Part shown: piece by piece, positions 8,031 through 16,228 of the stretch
Position numbering within the stretch: the first letter of the stretch is position 1
Layout: each line of letters opens with the position of its first letter
Made by a program: the position numbers and the translations under genes
NCBI RefSeq assembly: GCF_036549475.1
Contig: NZ_JAZHLI010000004.1
Span: forward strand, 62,001 to 126,000
Origin: Aurantimonas sp036549475
GTDB lineage: Bacteria > Pseudomonadota > Alphaproteobacteria > Rhizobiales > Rhizobiaceae
Direction: 5' to 3'
DNA length: 64,000 nucleotides
Notes under the pieces: model-generated
What the model saw: the letters and a program-made list of their open reading frames with translations, nothing else
Told to the model about the DNA's origin: nothing
The model's database searches: none

Positions 8031-9182
8031 ATGCACCCGACCAACCGAATGCTTCTCGGCGGCTTCCTGACCCTGGCCATCGTCATGGGCGTCGGGCGCT
8101 TCTACTACACGCCGCTCCTGCCGCTGATGCAGCGTGACTACGGCTTCGGCCCGGATATCGCGGGTATTGTGGCAGCGGCAAACTTTGCCGGCTATCTGGC
8201 GGGGTCGCTGATGGCGACCCTCTTTGCCAGGGGTGCGCTCCGGCTGGCCGCCTTCCGAATCGGCATTGTCGCCAGCATCGTCACCACCTTCGCCATGGGG
8301 CTGACCGACGACCTCGCAGTCTGGCTGGTGCTGCGCACCGTCTCGGGTCTCGCCAGTGCGTTCGCCATGATCACCGCGGCCGGCATGGTCGCCGAGGCGC
8401 TGTCCGCGATCGGCGCGGAAGCGCGGCTGAGCTGGATGTTCGGCGGGGTCGGAATCGGCATCGCCGTGTCCGGCCTGCTTGTCCACTTTGCCGCGCCCTT
8501 CTTCGATTCGGCCGAACTCTGGATGGCGGCGGGGCTCCTGTCGGCGGTCCTGGCGCCGATCGTCTTCTCCGAGATCGGCGAGCGCGAACTGCCTGCGACC
8601 ATGCGTCCGCCCGATCCGCGCCGCCGTGTGCCGCGCCCGCTGCCATTCTGGCCGCTGCTGATCAACTACAGCTGCGAGGGGCTCGGCTATTCGGTCTTCG
8701 CCACTTTCATTGTCGCCATCGTCAAGTCGCGGCCGGGACTGGAGGCGATGGGCGACTGGGTGTGGATCATCGTCGGCCTTGCCGGACTGCCGAGCTGCCT
8801 GTTCTGGTCGCGGATCGCCGAGCGCTTCGGCTTTGCCGCCGCGCTCGTGGCCGCCTATGCGGCGCAGATCGTCGGCGTGATGCTGCCGGTGCTGTCGAAC
8901 AGCGGCCCGGCAGCACTGGTCGCGGCGGTGCTGTTCGGCGGCACCTTCATGGGCATCACCCTCCTGACCATTCCGCTGGGGCGGCACGGGCTGGGCGGCC
9001 GCGGCTTTGCGGTGCTGACCGCAGGCTTCGGTCTCGGCCAGATGCTTGGCCCGCTGATCGCGGGCTTCCTCGTTGCGGGGGACGGCAATTACGACATGGC
9101 GCTGGCCGGATCGGCCGCGGTTCTGGGCGTCGCGCTCCTGGCGCTGGCGACGGCCATCCGGCTGCGGCCGGTCACGGCCTGA
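8031..9182 (+). CDS. MFS transporter, YbfB/YjiJ-type
   Basis: 383 residues, almost all hydrophobic, with 11-12 predicted membrane segments and a polar central loop (about 185-205, ERELPATMRPPDPRR). The N-terminus, with LGGFLTLAIVMGVGRFYYTP, is characteristic of the YbfB/YjiJ branch of the major facilitator superfamily, whose substrates are largely unknown. ATG at 8031 is used; the ATG at 8049 is an alternative. It is divergent from ppk2 and convergent with otsA. No neighbouring gene identifies the substrate. Confidence 0.85.
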   Translation: MHPTNRMLLGGFLTLAIVMGVGRFYYTPLLPLMQRDYGFGPDIAGIVAAANFAGYLAGSLMATLFARGALRLAAFRIGIVASIVTTFAMGLTDDLAVWLVLRTVSGLASAFAMITAAGMVAEALSAIGAEARLSWMFGGVGIGIAVSGLLVHFAAPFFDSAELWMAAGLLSAVLAPIVFSEIGERELPATMRPPDPRRRVPRPLPFWPLLINYSCEGLGYSVFATFIVAIVKSRPGLEAMGDWVWIIVGLAGLPSCLFWSRIAERFGFAAALVAAYAAQIVGVMLPVLSNSGPAALVAAVLFGGTFMGITLLTIPLGRHGLGGRGFAVLTAGFGLGQMLGPLIAGFLVAGDGNYDMALAGSAAVLGVALLALATAIRLRPVTA

Positions 9183-9226
9183 GGCGCCGGAGTTCCGCGC
9201 GTCCGGCAGGGTACACAAAGCACGCT

Positions 9227-9247
9227 GCTGCAGGTCAGGCCTGCGGC
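9227..9247. terminator. possible terminator between the MFS gene and otsA
   Basis: GCTGCAGG (9227-9234) pairs with CCTGCGGC (9240-9247), one G-U, loop of 5. It sits between convergent genes and overlaps the last otsA codons. There is no clear T tract. Confidence 0.3.
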
Positions 9248-10650
9248 GCGTCGTCGGGCAGGCTGGAATCGGCGTTTTCGAGCGCCGCGATAAAGGTGTC
9301 GCACCAGATTTCAGACGTTCCGGCAAAGACCGCCTCGCGCATCCCTTGCCAGCGCCGCATGCGCTCGTCGAAGGGCATGGTCAGGGCCCGCTGCAGGGCA
9401 CGCGCGACGTCATCGGTGGAGTAGGGATTGACGATCAGCGCGTCGGGAAGCTCGGCCCGCGCCCCGGCAAAGCGCGACAGGACGAGGACGCCCGGATCGT
9501 CGGGATCCTGCGCGGCGACGAATTCCTTGGCGACGAGGTTCATGCCGTCGCGCAGCGGCGTCACCAGGCACACCCGGGCCGCGCGGTAGATGCCGGCCAG
9601 CGCCCGGCGGGTGAAGCCGCGGGTCATGATCTGGATCGGCGTCCAGTCGAGGGTGGCGAAGCGGCCATTGATGTGGCCGGCCAGTTCCTCCAGTTCGCGG
9701 CGCAGCTCGACATAGGCGTCGAGTTCGGAGCGCGACAGCGGCGCCACCTGCAGGAACTGCACGTTGCCGCGATTCTCCGGGTAATCCTCCAGCAGCCGCT
9801 CGAAGCCGCGGAAGCGCTCCACCAGGCCCTTGGAATAGTCCATGCGGTCGACGCCGACGATCTGCAGCCGTTCTCCGGCCATGTCGCGCAGCATCTCCTC
9901 GTGTTCGCTGGCTTCCGGCGAGACCGCGAAGCGCTCGTAGCCCGGCGCGTCGATGCCGATCGGGAAGACCCGCGCGGTCACCACCCGGTCGCCGACGCGG
10001 ATGCGGTTGTCGGACAGCTTCTCGCCGCCGAGTTCGCGGATGCAGAAGGCAACGAAGTTGCGCCGGTCCGTGTCGGTCTGGAAGCCCACCAGGTCATAGG
10101 CGAGCATTGCCCGGACGATGTCGTGGCTGGCCGGCAGCGCCGTGAAGATCTCCGGCGGACAGAACGGGATGTGCAGGAAGAAGCCGATCCGACCCTTGAA
10201 GCCGCACTGGCGCAGCTCCGAGCCGAGAAAGAAGAAATGGTAGTCATGGACCCAGACGATGTCGTCCTCGTTCAGGAGGGGCGCCAGCCGGGCGGCAAAG
10301 CGCTGGTTCACGGATCGGTAGATCCGCTCCGACTGCCGGTCGAACTGGGCGAGGTCGAGCCGGTAGTGCAGCAGAGGCCAGAGCGAGCGATTGGAATAGC
10401 CGAGATAGAAGCCGTCGAGCTCTTCCTGATTCATGTCGATGGTGGTCATCGACACGCTGTCCTGCACCTCGGTCTTCGCTTCGCTGAACGTGCCCTGCTC
10501 GGACGTCTCGCCGCTCCAGCCGAACCACAGGCCGCCGCGCCGCTTCAGCGCATCGGACAGCCCGACCGCCAGGCCGCCGGCCTTGCCCTCGTCGTTGAGG
10601 GGGCCGACCCTGTTCGATACCGCCACCAGTCGCCGCCGCGCGTCCGCCAT
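9235..10650 (-). CDS. otsA: alpha,alpha-trehalose-phosphate synthase (UDP-forming)
   Basis: 471 residues, close to the 474 of E. coli OtsA. A GT20 glycosyltransferase, it joins UDP-glucose and glucose-6-phosphate to trehalose-6-phosphate. Signature elements are the GGLAVGL loop near the N-terminus, WVHDYHFFFLG, VDRMDYSKGL and RDGMNLVAKEF. It starts 75 bases after the end of otsB on the same strand, so otsB-otsA is probably one transcript. Trehalose made this way is an osmotic and desiccation protectant. Confidence 0.95.
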   Translation of the reverse strand: MADARRRLVAVSNRVGPLNDEGKAGGLAVGLSDALKRRGGLWFGWSGETSEQGTFSEAKTEVQDSVSMTTIDMNQEELDGFYLGYSNRSLWPLLHYRLDLAQFDRQSERIYRSVNQRFAARLAPLLNEDDIVWVHDYHFFFLGSELRQCGFKGRIGFFLHIPFCPPEIFTALPASHDIVRAMLAYDLVGFQTDTDRRNFVAFCIRELGGEKLSDNRIRVGDRVVTARVFPIGIDAPGYERFAVSPEASEHEEMLRDMAGERLQIVGVDRMDYSKGLVERFRGFERLLEDYPENRGNVQFLQVAPLSRSELDAYVELRRELEELAGHINGRFATLDWTPIQIMTRGFTRRALAGIYRAARVCLVTPLRDGMNLVAKEFVAAQDPDDPGVLVLSRFAGARAELPDALIVNPYSTDDVARALQRALTMPFDERMRRWQGMREAVFAGTSEIWCDTFIAALENADSSLPDDAPQA

Positions 10651-10725
10651 CGTCTCCCGTCCCCTTCTGCGAAGCCGCGTCCCCGGCCTCTTTGCTCATC
10701 GTCGTGTCGCTGCCAGCGGCGCTCG

Positions 10726-11469
10726 TCAGGAGGCCGCCGCGATCCAGGCGTGCACGGCGGCGATGTCCTTCAGCCGGAACTCCGCCACGCTCGCCTTCTC
10801 GGCGCCGCCGACCTTGATGGAGACCCCGCCTTCGTTGCGCACGTGGCGCAGCGCGAACTCGTCCGTCGTGTCGTCCCCGACATAGACCGGAATGCGGCCG
10901 GCAAAGGGCGCGTCCTCCATCATGGCGGCGACGGCCTTGCCCTTGTCCATGCCGGCCGGATGCACCTCGACGATGCAGTCGCCATGCATGACGACGAGGT
11001 CCTCGCGGCCTTCGGTCGCCTTGGCCATGATGCGCTCGGCGAGGTCCTTCAGGTCCGGCGCCGTGCGGTAGTGGATGACGAGGGCGGTGTCCTTGTCCTC
11101 CAGATGCAGGCGCTGGTTGGCCTCGAGCGCGGCGGCGATTGTGTTGCGCACCGGATCGAGGGTCTCCGGGCCCGCCAGCCGCTCCACCTCGCCGTCGGGG
11201 CTTCGCCGGCGCTCCAGACCGTGCACGCCGGCCGCGGCGAAGCGGGCAGGGGACAGGAACCGGTCGAGATCGGCGATGCGCCGGCCGCTGACGACCGCGA
11301 GGGCGCCACCCAGCCGTCTGGCCAGGCTCGCCAGTTCGTCCCGCGCGCCGGGCGCGATCGCCACGGCCTGCGGGTCCTCGACGAGTTCGACCAGCGTTCC
11401 GTCGAAGTCCAGGAAGGCGGCGTGACGGGTGGTGTCGAGGGCGGGGGGAATGGCGAAATCATGAGTCAT
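10726..11469 (-). CDS. otsB: trehalose-6-phosphate phosphatase
   Basis: 247-residue HAD-family phosphatase that removes phosphate from trehalose-6-phosphate. DFDGTLVE is the nucleophile motif, VVSGRRIADL motif II, VHGLERR belongs to the OtsB cap region, and VGDDTTDEFA is the Mg-binding motif IV. The ATG at 11469 is preferred; a GTG seven codons upstream (11490) is possible and neither has a strong ribosome site. It is the first gene of the otsB-otsA pair. Confidence 0.94.
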   Translation of the reverse strand: MTHDFAIPPALDTTRHAAFLDFDGTLVELVEDPQAVAIAPGARDELASLARRLGGALAVVSGRRIADLDRFLSPARFAAAGVHGLERRRSPDGEVERLAGPETLDPVRNTIAAALEANQRLHLEDKDTALVIHYRTAPDLKDLAERIMAKATEGREDLVVMHGDCIVEVHPAGMDKGKAVAAMMEDAPFAGRIPVYVGDDTTDEFALRHVRNEGGVSIKVGGAEKASVAEFRLKDIAAVHAWIAAAS

Positions 11470-11594
11470 ATCGGTTGCATTACATAGCACCTGCAGCGCC
11501 GGAAGCCATACGATCGATACGAAAGTCGGGCTGTTCCGGCCGCTTTCCGGCGCCCGGAACCGGGCCTGCGGGGCCGGTGCGCGACCGCATCGGC

Positions 11595-11688
11595 CCGAAA
11601 ATCAGGATCGATTTTCGGAAAGCACGATGCGGATAGTCAGACGGTTAGAGCGTTCTTTGTGCGTCCTTCCGGACGCACGGCGCTTTAG
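11595..11688. repeat. two adjacent inverted repeats, possible dispersed intergenic element
   Basis: CCGAAAATC (11595-11603) mirrors GATTTTCGG (11610-11618). Then GTGCGTCC (11659-11666) mirrors GGACGCAC (11671-11678) with loop TTCC, flanked by imperfect outer arms TAGAGCG / CGCTTTA. The look (AGAGCG...CGCTTTAG around a GGACGCAC hairpin) is that of short palindromic elements scattered in Hyphomicrobiales genomes. Only one copy occurs in this window. The second hairpin overlaps the stop of the muramidase-like gene and could end its transcript. Confidence 0.45.
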
Positions 11689-12518
11689 CCGGCACCGGGG
11701 CAGGGCTGCGTCGCAAGTCCCAGTCGCGCCAGCGTCGCGGCGTCGGCCATGGCCGAGATCGGCAACCCGTGCGCGCGCTGGAAGGTGGACAGCGCAGATT
11801 GGGTTGCGGTACCGAAGATTCCGTCCACTGCGAGGCGATGACCATGGGCGACGAGCGCGCCCTGCAGCCGGCGAACGGCGTCGCCGCGCGCCCCGCGGCG
11901 CAGGTCCTGCAGCGGCGGGTTCGTACCCAGCAGGCGCCGGGCGGTGCGCAGCGCTTCGGCGATCTTCTCGTCATAGCGGTTGCGACGATAGGCGGGGCCG
12001 TTGTAGCCGCGGGCAAAACCGGCGACGTCGCCGGCGACGAGACGATCCGCCAGCCTACCGGTGGCGAGGAACCGTGCCGCGATCTCGAACTGGCCCTCGG
12101 CCGATGCGCGCGCTGCCGCTGCCAGATCCGCCGCGCCGCCATAGCCCAGCGCCTTCCAGTGGGCGTCCATCACCTGGCAGAGACCCCAGGACACCGAGGC
12201 GCAAGCCGCCGTCCTGTCGATGGCCGCCGCTGCCTCGAAGAGCTGCCAGCGGGCGCTCTGGGCGGAAGGGTTGCGGACCCGCCCGGCGCGCGGATCTGCC
12301 AGCCCGGCGGCCCTGGCGCGGCTGCGGGCGGCGGGGGCCAGCAGCCGGTCGAAATAATGACCCTCGAAGCGGATCAGCGGTTCGCGCCGATCGGCGAAAT
12401 GCGCAAAGGCCACCGCATTGGTTTCCACGAGCGCGACCGCCAGAAGCACCGCCGCGTCGATGCCACCGGTCTCCGACACCCGGCACGCCGCATTCAGGAC
12501 CGTTTCGTCCACCCTCAT
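11685..12518 (-). CDS. N-acetylmuramidase-like protein with peptidoglycan-binding domain
   Basis: 277 residues. An N-terminal N-acetylmuramidase domain (DUF3380 type, about 10-195) contains the ALVETNA catalytic Glu region, LIRFEGHYF and SWGLCQVM. A C-terminal PG_binding_1 repeat (about 205-270) has AVRRLQGAL and VDGIFGTATQSAL. Enzymes of this family cleave the glycan backbone of murein and are common in phage lysis modules. No signal peptide or membrane segment is present, and no holin, phage or secretion genes adjoin. The start at 12518 has GGAAG six bases upstream; an ATG six codons earlier (12536) is the alternative. The physiological role is open. Confidence 0.8.
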   Translation of the reverse strand: MRVDETVLNAACRVSETGGIDAAVLLAVALVETNAVAFAHFADRREPLIRFEGHYFDRLLAPAARSRARAAGLADPRAGRVRNPSAQSARWQLFEAAAAIDRTAACASVSWGLCQVMDAHWKALGYGGAADLAAAARASAEGQFEIAARFLATGRLADRLVAGDVAGFARGYNGPAYRRNRYDEKIAEALRTARRLLGTNPPLQDLRRGARGDAVRRLQGALVAHGHRLAVDGIFGTATQSALSTFQRAHGLPISAMADAATLARLGLATQPCPGAG

Positions 12519-12637
12519 CGTCGTCTTCCGCTCCATCCATCCGCCACCAGTGTCGCAGGGGTTCGGAAAGCGGGGACAAGACGGCCGCCCCATCGGGTGA
12601 CGGGGCGGCCGGGTAAGGTCGTTGGAAGAGGCGGGCG

Positions 12638-13936
12638 TCAGGCGGCCGTGGGCAGGCTCCGCTCGGCTGCCGGGACCGGCCGGAAGCCCCCGGCATGGGG
12701 CCGTGCATAGCGGGCCTCGACCTCACCGGCGATCATGTCCGCGGTGACCGCCGAGAGCGTCCAGCCCAGATGGCCGTGGCCGGTATTGTAGAAGACGCCG
12801 GCGGCGCGGCCGGCGCCGACCCGCGGCATCATGTTCGGCATCATCGGGCGCAGACCCGCCCAGGGCACGACCGAATCTGTCGCGATCTCGGGGAAGCGGG
12901 TGCGGCACCAGTCGACCAGCGGCCGGATGCGGGCATCCTTGATGTCGCGGTTCTCGCCGGCGAATTCGGCGGTGCCGGCGATCCGCAGCCGGTCGGCGCC
13001 GAGGCGGCTGGTGACCACCTTGGCGTGGTCGTCGAGCAGGCTCACCCAGGGCGCACCGGCCCGGCTCGCCGCGTCGGCGAGGTTCACCGTCACCGAATAT
13101 CCCTTCACCGGATAGATGTTCACCCGGTCGCCGAGCTGGCGCGCGAAGGCGCGGCTGGCGACCCCGGCACAGACGATGATGCCGTCGAAATGTTCCAGCC
13201 GCGGTGCCGCGGCCGGTTGGCGCCCGTCCCGCCAGGTCACCTCGACGCCCTGCGCGCCGCGCGACCGCAGCTTGCGCACGTCCGCATCGAAGGCGAAGGT
13301 CGCGCCGTGCCGCCGGCAGGCCTCGGCGAGGCGGCGGGTATATTTGTGGATGTCGCCGGTGAAGTCGGATTCGGTGAAGAAGCCGCCGACGAAATCCCCG
13401 CGGATGGTGGGCTCGATGGCGGCGATCTCGGCCGGCGTCACGGCGTCGCGGCGCAGGCCGCCCTTCGCGAGCAGGCGGTTCACATCGGCGGCGTGCGCCA
13501 TCTCCGCGCGGTCCTCATAGACATGCAGGATGCCGCGCTTTTCGGCATCGAAGTCGAAGCCCTCGCGCTCGGCCGCCTCCAGCAGATGCCGGCGTGCCGC
13601 GATCGCCAGCCGGGTGGTGGCGATGGTGTTGGTCTCGTAGCTGCGGGCGGCGAGGACGAATTCCATCATCCAGGACAGCTTGTGCCAAGACGGGGACGGA
13701 TGGACGAGCAGCGGCGCATCCTTGCGCAGCATCCATTTCAGCCCCTTCAGGAAGGTGCTCGGCTGGTTCCAGACTTCGGCGTTGGAGGCCGAGAGCTGGC
13801 CGCCATTGGCAAAGGAGGTTTCCATGGCGGCATGGGCGTGACGGTCGAAGACGGTCACGTCGAAGCCCCGCAGGACGAGCTGATAGGCAGTGGTGACACC
13901 GGTGATGCCGGCGCCGATGACGGCGATGGAGGTCAT
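12638..13936 (-). CDS. dadA: DadA-type FAD-dependent amino acid dehydrogenase/oxidase
   Basis: 432 residues. The N-terminal Rossmann fold shows GAGITG and an FAD-binding VFDRHAHAAMETS segment; the DAO/DadA domain runs to the C-terminus, with GLRPMMPNMMPRVG and YNTGHGHLGWTLSAV closing the FAD site. DadA enzymes deaminate D-amino acids (classically D-alanine) at the inner face of the membrane and feed electrons to the respiratory chain. The gene lies directly behind a tandem glycine riboswitch, which points to glycine or a glycine-yielding amine as substrate or signal. AAAGGA lies 5-6 bases before the ATG. No alr/dadX or gcv gene adjoins it. Confidence 0.88.
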   Translation of the reverse strand: MTSIAVIGAGITGVTTAYQLVLRGFDVTVFDRHAHAAMETSFANGGQLSASNAEVWNQPSTFLKGLKWMLRKDAPLLVHPSPSWHKLSWMMEFVLAARSYETNTIATTRLAIAARRHLLEAAEREGFDFDAEKRGILHVYEDRAEMAHAADVNRLLAKGGLRRDAVTPAEIAAIEPTIRGDFVGGFFTESDFTGDIHKYTRRLAEACRRHGATFAFDADVRKLRSRGAQGVEVTWRDGRQPAAAPRLEHFDGIIVCAGVASRAFARQLGDRVNIYPVKGYSVTVNLADAASRAGAPWVSLLDDHAKVVTSRLGADRLRIAGTAEFAGENRDIKDARIRPLVDWCRTRFPEIATDSVVPWAGLRPMMPNMMPRVGAGRAAGVFYNTGHGHLGWTLSAVTADMIAGEVEARYARPHAGGFRPVPAAERSLPTAA

Positions 13937-13947
13937 GACGATCCTTT

Positions 13948-13968
13948 CGCCCCGCCGCAGCGGGGGCG
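13948..13968 (-). promoter_or_regulatory. GC hairpin just before the dadA ribosome site (riboswitch expression platform)
   Basis: A strong hairpin of CGCCCC against GGGGCG with a short loop lies between the second glycine aptamer and the AAAGGA of dadA. The GGGGC at the 3' end of the aptamer could alternatively pair with the GCCCC of this hairpin. That would be a mutually exclusive switch typical of an expression platform. Confidence 0.5.
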
Positions 13969-13977
13969 TCGTTCATG

Positions 13978-14166
13978 CCCCTCCCGTCATGAGCCTGAGA
14001 GCTTCGCGGCCGCGGAAGAATTTCCGGCGGACACTTTCTCCTTCGGCGGACGACCAAGACGGCCGTCGCTCTTCGGAATTTGCAGTGACGCAGGCGGTCC
14101 TTCTGCCTGAGAGTTTCCGGGGCGGTTGCTCCTTCGGCGCCGGCCTTGCGGCCGGTCTCTCCCGCT
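13978..14166 (-). promoter_or_regulatory. tandem glycine riboswitch
   Basis: Two glycine aptamers lie in series on the minus strand. Aptamer 1 (14166-14093) opens with GCGGGAGAGACC and contains GCCGAAGGAGCAA and AAACTCTCAGGCA, then AGGACCGC. Aptamer 2 (about 14078-13978) contains CGCCGAAGGAGAAA and GCTCTCAGGC. These are the conserved glycine-binding cores in the correct order, with a linker of about 15 bases. The element belongs to the dadA leader, because the only gene downstream on that strand is dadA. Confidence 0.9.
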
Positions 14167-14264
14167 TGCGTCTGTAGTACCCATTCTAGGCCGTCCGCGG
14201 GCCTGCGGCAAGCGGCGCCGTATCGGCCTTTGTGCCGGGGCTCGCATGCCGGCAGCGCGGGACT

Positions 14265-14279
14265 GCCCGCGCAGCGGGC
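14265..14279 (-). terminator. hairpin after ugpC
   Basis: GCCCGC and GCGGGC with a 3-base loop lie just beyond the ugpC stop. It is a plausible terminator separating ugp from the riboswitch transcript, though no T run follows. Confidence 0.3.
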
Positions 14280-14285
14280 CGCAGA

Positions 14286-15359
14286 TCAGTCGAGGCGGCG
14301 ACCGCTGGCGGCGTCGAAGCGGTGCACGGCGGCCAGCGACGCGGCGGCGCGCACCGGCGTGCCCGGCTCGAGGTGGCTGTAGCCGGCCACCCGCACGGCG
14401 ATCTCCGGGCCCTGGTTGGGCAGGGCGCCATAGACGTAGCTTTCGGCACCGACCACCTCGACGCCGGTGACCGTCAGGTCGCAGACGAACTCGCCGTCGA
14501 CAGCGGGCGTGTCAGCGAGAAGCCGCATGTGCTCGGGGCGGATGCCGAGGGTCATCGCGGCAGGGGTCGTCGCGGCCAGCGCGTCGAGACCTGTGATGCC
14601 GGTCACGCCGCTCTTGCCGTCGCCGAGCGGGACGAGGTTCATGGCCGGGGAGCCGATGAAGGTGGCCACGAACAGGCTGGCCGGACGCTCGTAGATCTCC
14701 ATCGGCGAGCCGGCCTGCTCGATGCGTCCGGCATTCAGGACGACGAGCCGGTCGGCCAGCGTCATCGCCTCGAGCTGGTCGTGGGTGACGTACAGGCTGG
14801 TGGTGGCGAACTGGCGCTGCAGGCGGCGGATCTCGGCGCGCATCTGCACCCGCAGCTTGGCGTCGAGATTGGACAGCGGCTCGTCGAACAGGAACGCCGC
14901 CGGCTCGCGAACGATGGCGCGGCCCATGGCAACGCGCTGGCGCTGGCCGCCGGAGAGCTGCCCCGGCCTGCGCGACAGGAGCGGCGCGATCTCCAGCACC
15001 TTCGAGGCCTCGTCGACGCGTCGGGCGATCTCGTCCTTCGCCATCTTGCGGTTCTTCAGGCCGTATTCCAGGTTCTGGCGCACGGTCATGTGCGGATAGA
15101 GCGCGTAGTTCTGGAACACCATCGCGATGTCGCGCTTGGCCGGCTCCAGCTCGTTGACCACCCGGTCGCCGATGGTCACCGTCCCCGACGTGATCGCTTC
15201 CAGCCCTGCCACCATGCGCAATAGGGTCGACTTGCCGCAGCCGGAGGGGCCGACGAGGACGACGAACTCGCCGTCGGGGATCTCCAGCGAGACGCCCTTC
15301 ACGGCCTCCACATTGCCGGCATAGACCTTGCGCACGTCCCTCAGTTCGATGCCTGCCAA
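14286..15359 (-). CDS. ugpC: sn-glycerol-3-phosphate ABC transporter, ATPase subunit
   Basis: 357 residues. ABC ATPase with Walker A GPSGCGKST, signature LSGGQRQRVAMGRA, Walker B FLFDEPLSNLD and H-loop YVTHDQ, followed by a C-terminal TOBE/MalK-like domain (from about 240). It powers uptake of glycerol-3-phosphate and its diesters. The start is a TTG at 15359: GGAGAAG lies 5 bases upstream and overlaps the end of ugpE, whose stop is directly adjacent. There is no ATG near the true N-terminus (AGIELRDVRK). It is the last gene of the ugpBAEC operon. There is no ugpQ phosphodiesterase here. Confidence 0.94.
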   Translation of the reverse strand: MAGIELRDVRKVYAGNVEAVKGVSLEIPDGEFVVLVGPSGCGKSTLLRMVAGLEAITSGTVTIGDRVVNELEPAKRDIAMVFQNYALYPHMTVRQNLEYGLKNRKMAKDEIARRVDEASKVLEIAPLLSRRPGQLSGGQRQRVAMGRAIVREPAAFLFDEPLSNLDAKLRVQMRAEIRRLQRQFATTSLYVTHDQLEAMTLADRLVVLNAGRIEQAGSPMEIYERPASLFVATFIGSPAMNLVPLGDGKSGVTGITGLDALAATTPAAMTLGIRPEHMRLLADTPAVDGEFVCDLTVTGVEVVGAESYVYGALPNQGPEIAVRVAGYSHLEPGTPVRAAASLAAVHRFDAASGRRLD

Positions 15360-15361
15360 GA

Positions 15362-16210
15362 CTACTTCTCCGCTTCGACGAGGCCGCGCACGAACCAGCG
15401 CTGCATCAGGACGACGACCAGGACGGGAGGCGCGATCGCCAGGATCGCCGTCACCATGACGAGGTGCCAGGGCGTATCGGCGTCGGCGAAGGACACCATC
15501 TTCTTCAGGGCGATGACGATCGTGTTCATCTGGTTGTCGTTGGTGACGAGCAGCGGCCACAGATACTGCGTCCAGCCATAGATGAAGAGGATCACGAACA
15601 GCGCCGCGATGTTGGTCTTGGACAGGGGCAGCAGGATGTCGCGGAAGAAGCGCATCGGCCCGGCAGCGTCCACCCGCGCCGCCTCGACCAGTTCCGAGGG
15701 GATGGTCATGAAGAACTGCCGGAATAGCAGCGTTGCCGTGGCCGAAGCGATCAGCGGCAGGATCAGCCCGGCATAGGTGTCGATCAGGCCGAGATCGACC
15801 ATCACCTTGTAGGTCGGCAGGATGCGGACCTCGACCGGCAGCATCAGGGTGATGAAGATGAGCCAGAAGAAGGTCATGCGCAGCGGAAAGCGGAAGAACA
15901 CGATCGCGAAGGCCGACAGGATCGAGATGACGATCTTGCCCACCGCAATGCCCAGCGCCATCACCGAGGTGTTGAACAGCAGCGTCCAGACGCTGACCCC
16001 GCCGATCCGGTCGACGCCGCCGAACAGCGCCTCGCTGTAATTGTCGAGGAACTGGTCGCCCGGCAGCAGCGGCAGCGGCGGCCGCAGGATGGTCTGCAGT
16101 GTCTGCGTCGAGGCGACGAAGGTGTAGTAGATCGGGAAGGCGACGATCAGAAGGCCCAGCACCAGAAGCACGTGGGCAACTGGCCGGCCGATGGGGCTGC
16201 GCTCGATCAT
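15362..16210 (-). CDS. ugpE: sn-glycerol-3-phosphate ABC transporter, permease UgpE
   Basis: 282-residue inner-membrane permease with six predicted membrane segments and the cytoplasmic EAA loop (ELVEAARVDAAGPMRFF) that docks the ATPase. The N-terminal segment IVAFPIYYTFVASTQ is typical of UgpE/MalG. It starts 18 bases after the ugpA stop and ends next to the ugpC TTG start. Confidence 0.95.
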   Translation of the reverse strand: MIERSPIGRPVAHVLLVLGLLIVAFPIYYTFVASTQTLQTILRPPLPLLPGDQFLDNYSEALFGGVDRIGGVSVWTLLFNTSVMALGIAVGKIVISILSAFAIVFFRFPLRMTFFWLIFITLMLPVEVRILPTYKVMVDLGLIDTYAGLILPLIASATATLLFRQFFMTIPSELVEAARVDAAGPMRFFRDILLPLSKTNIAALFVILFIYGWTQYLWPLLVTNDNQMNTIVIALKKMVSFADADTPWHLVMVTAILAIAPPVLVVVLMQRWFVRGLVEAEK

Positions 16211-16228
16211 GGCCGGCTGTCCTGACGC

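Noticed and set aside
7869..9326. N-terminal extension of the PPK2 frame reaching through the MFS gene
   Set aside because: The extension is antisense to the MFS gene and low-complexity; PPK2 homology starts at about 7868.
9073..11487. Long plus-strand open frame of about 800 codons over otsA and otsB
   Set aside because: Antisense to two clear enzymes; no recognisable domain or ribosome site.
11533..11537. GGAAC (minus strand) before otsB as an EcfG promoter
   Set aside because: No GTT at 16-17 bases spacing; only CGAT is found, so the match is not convincing.
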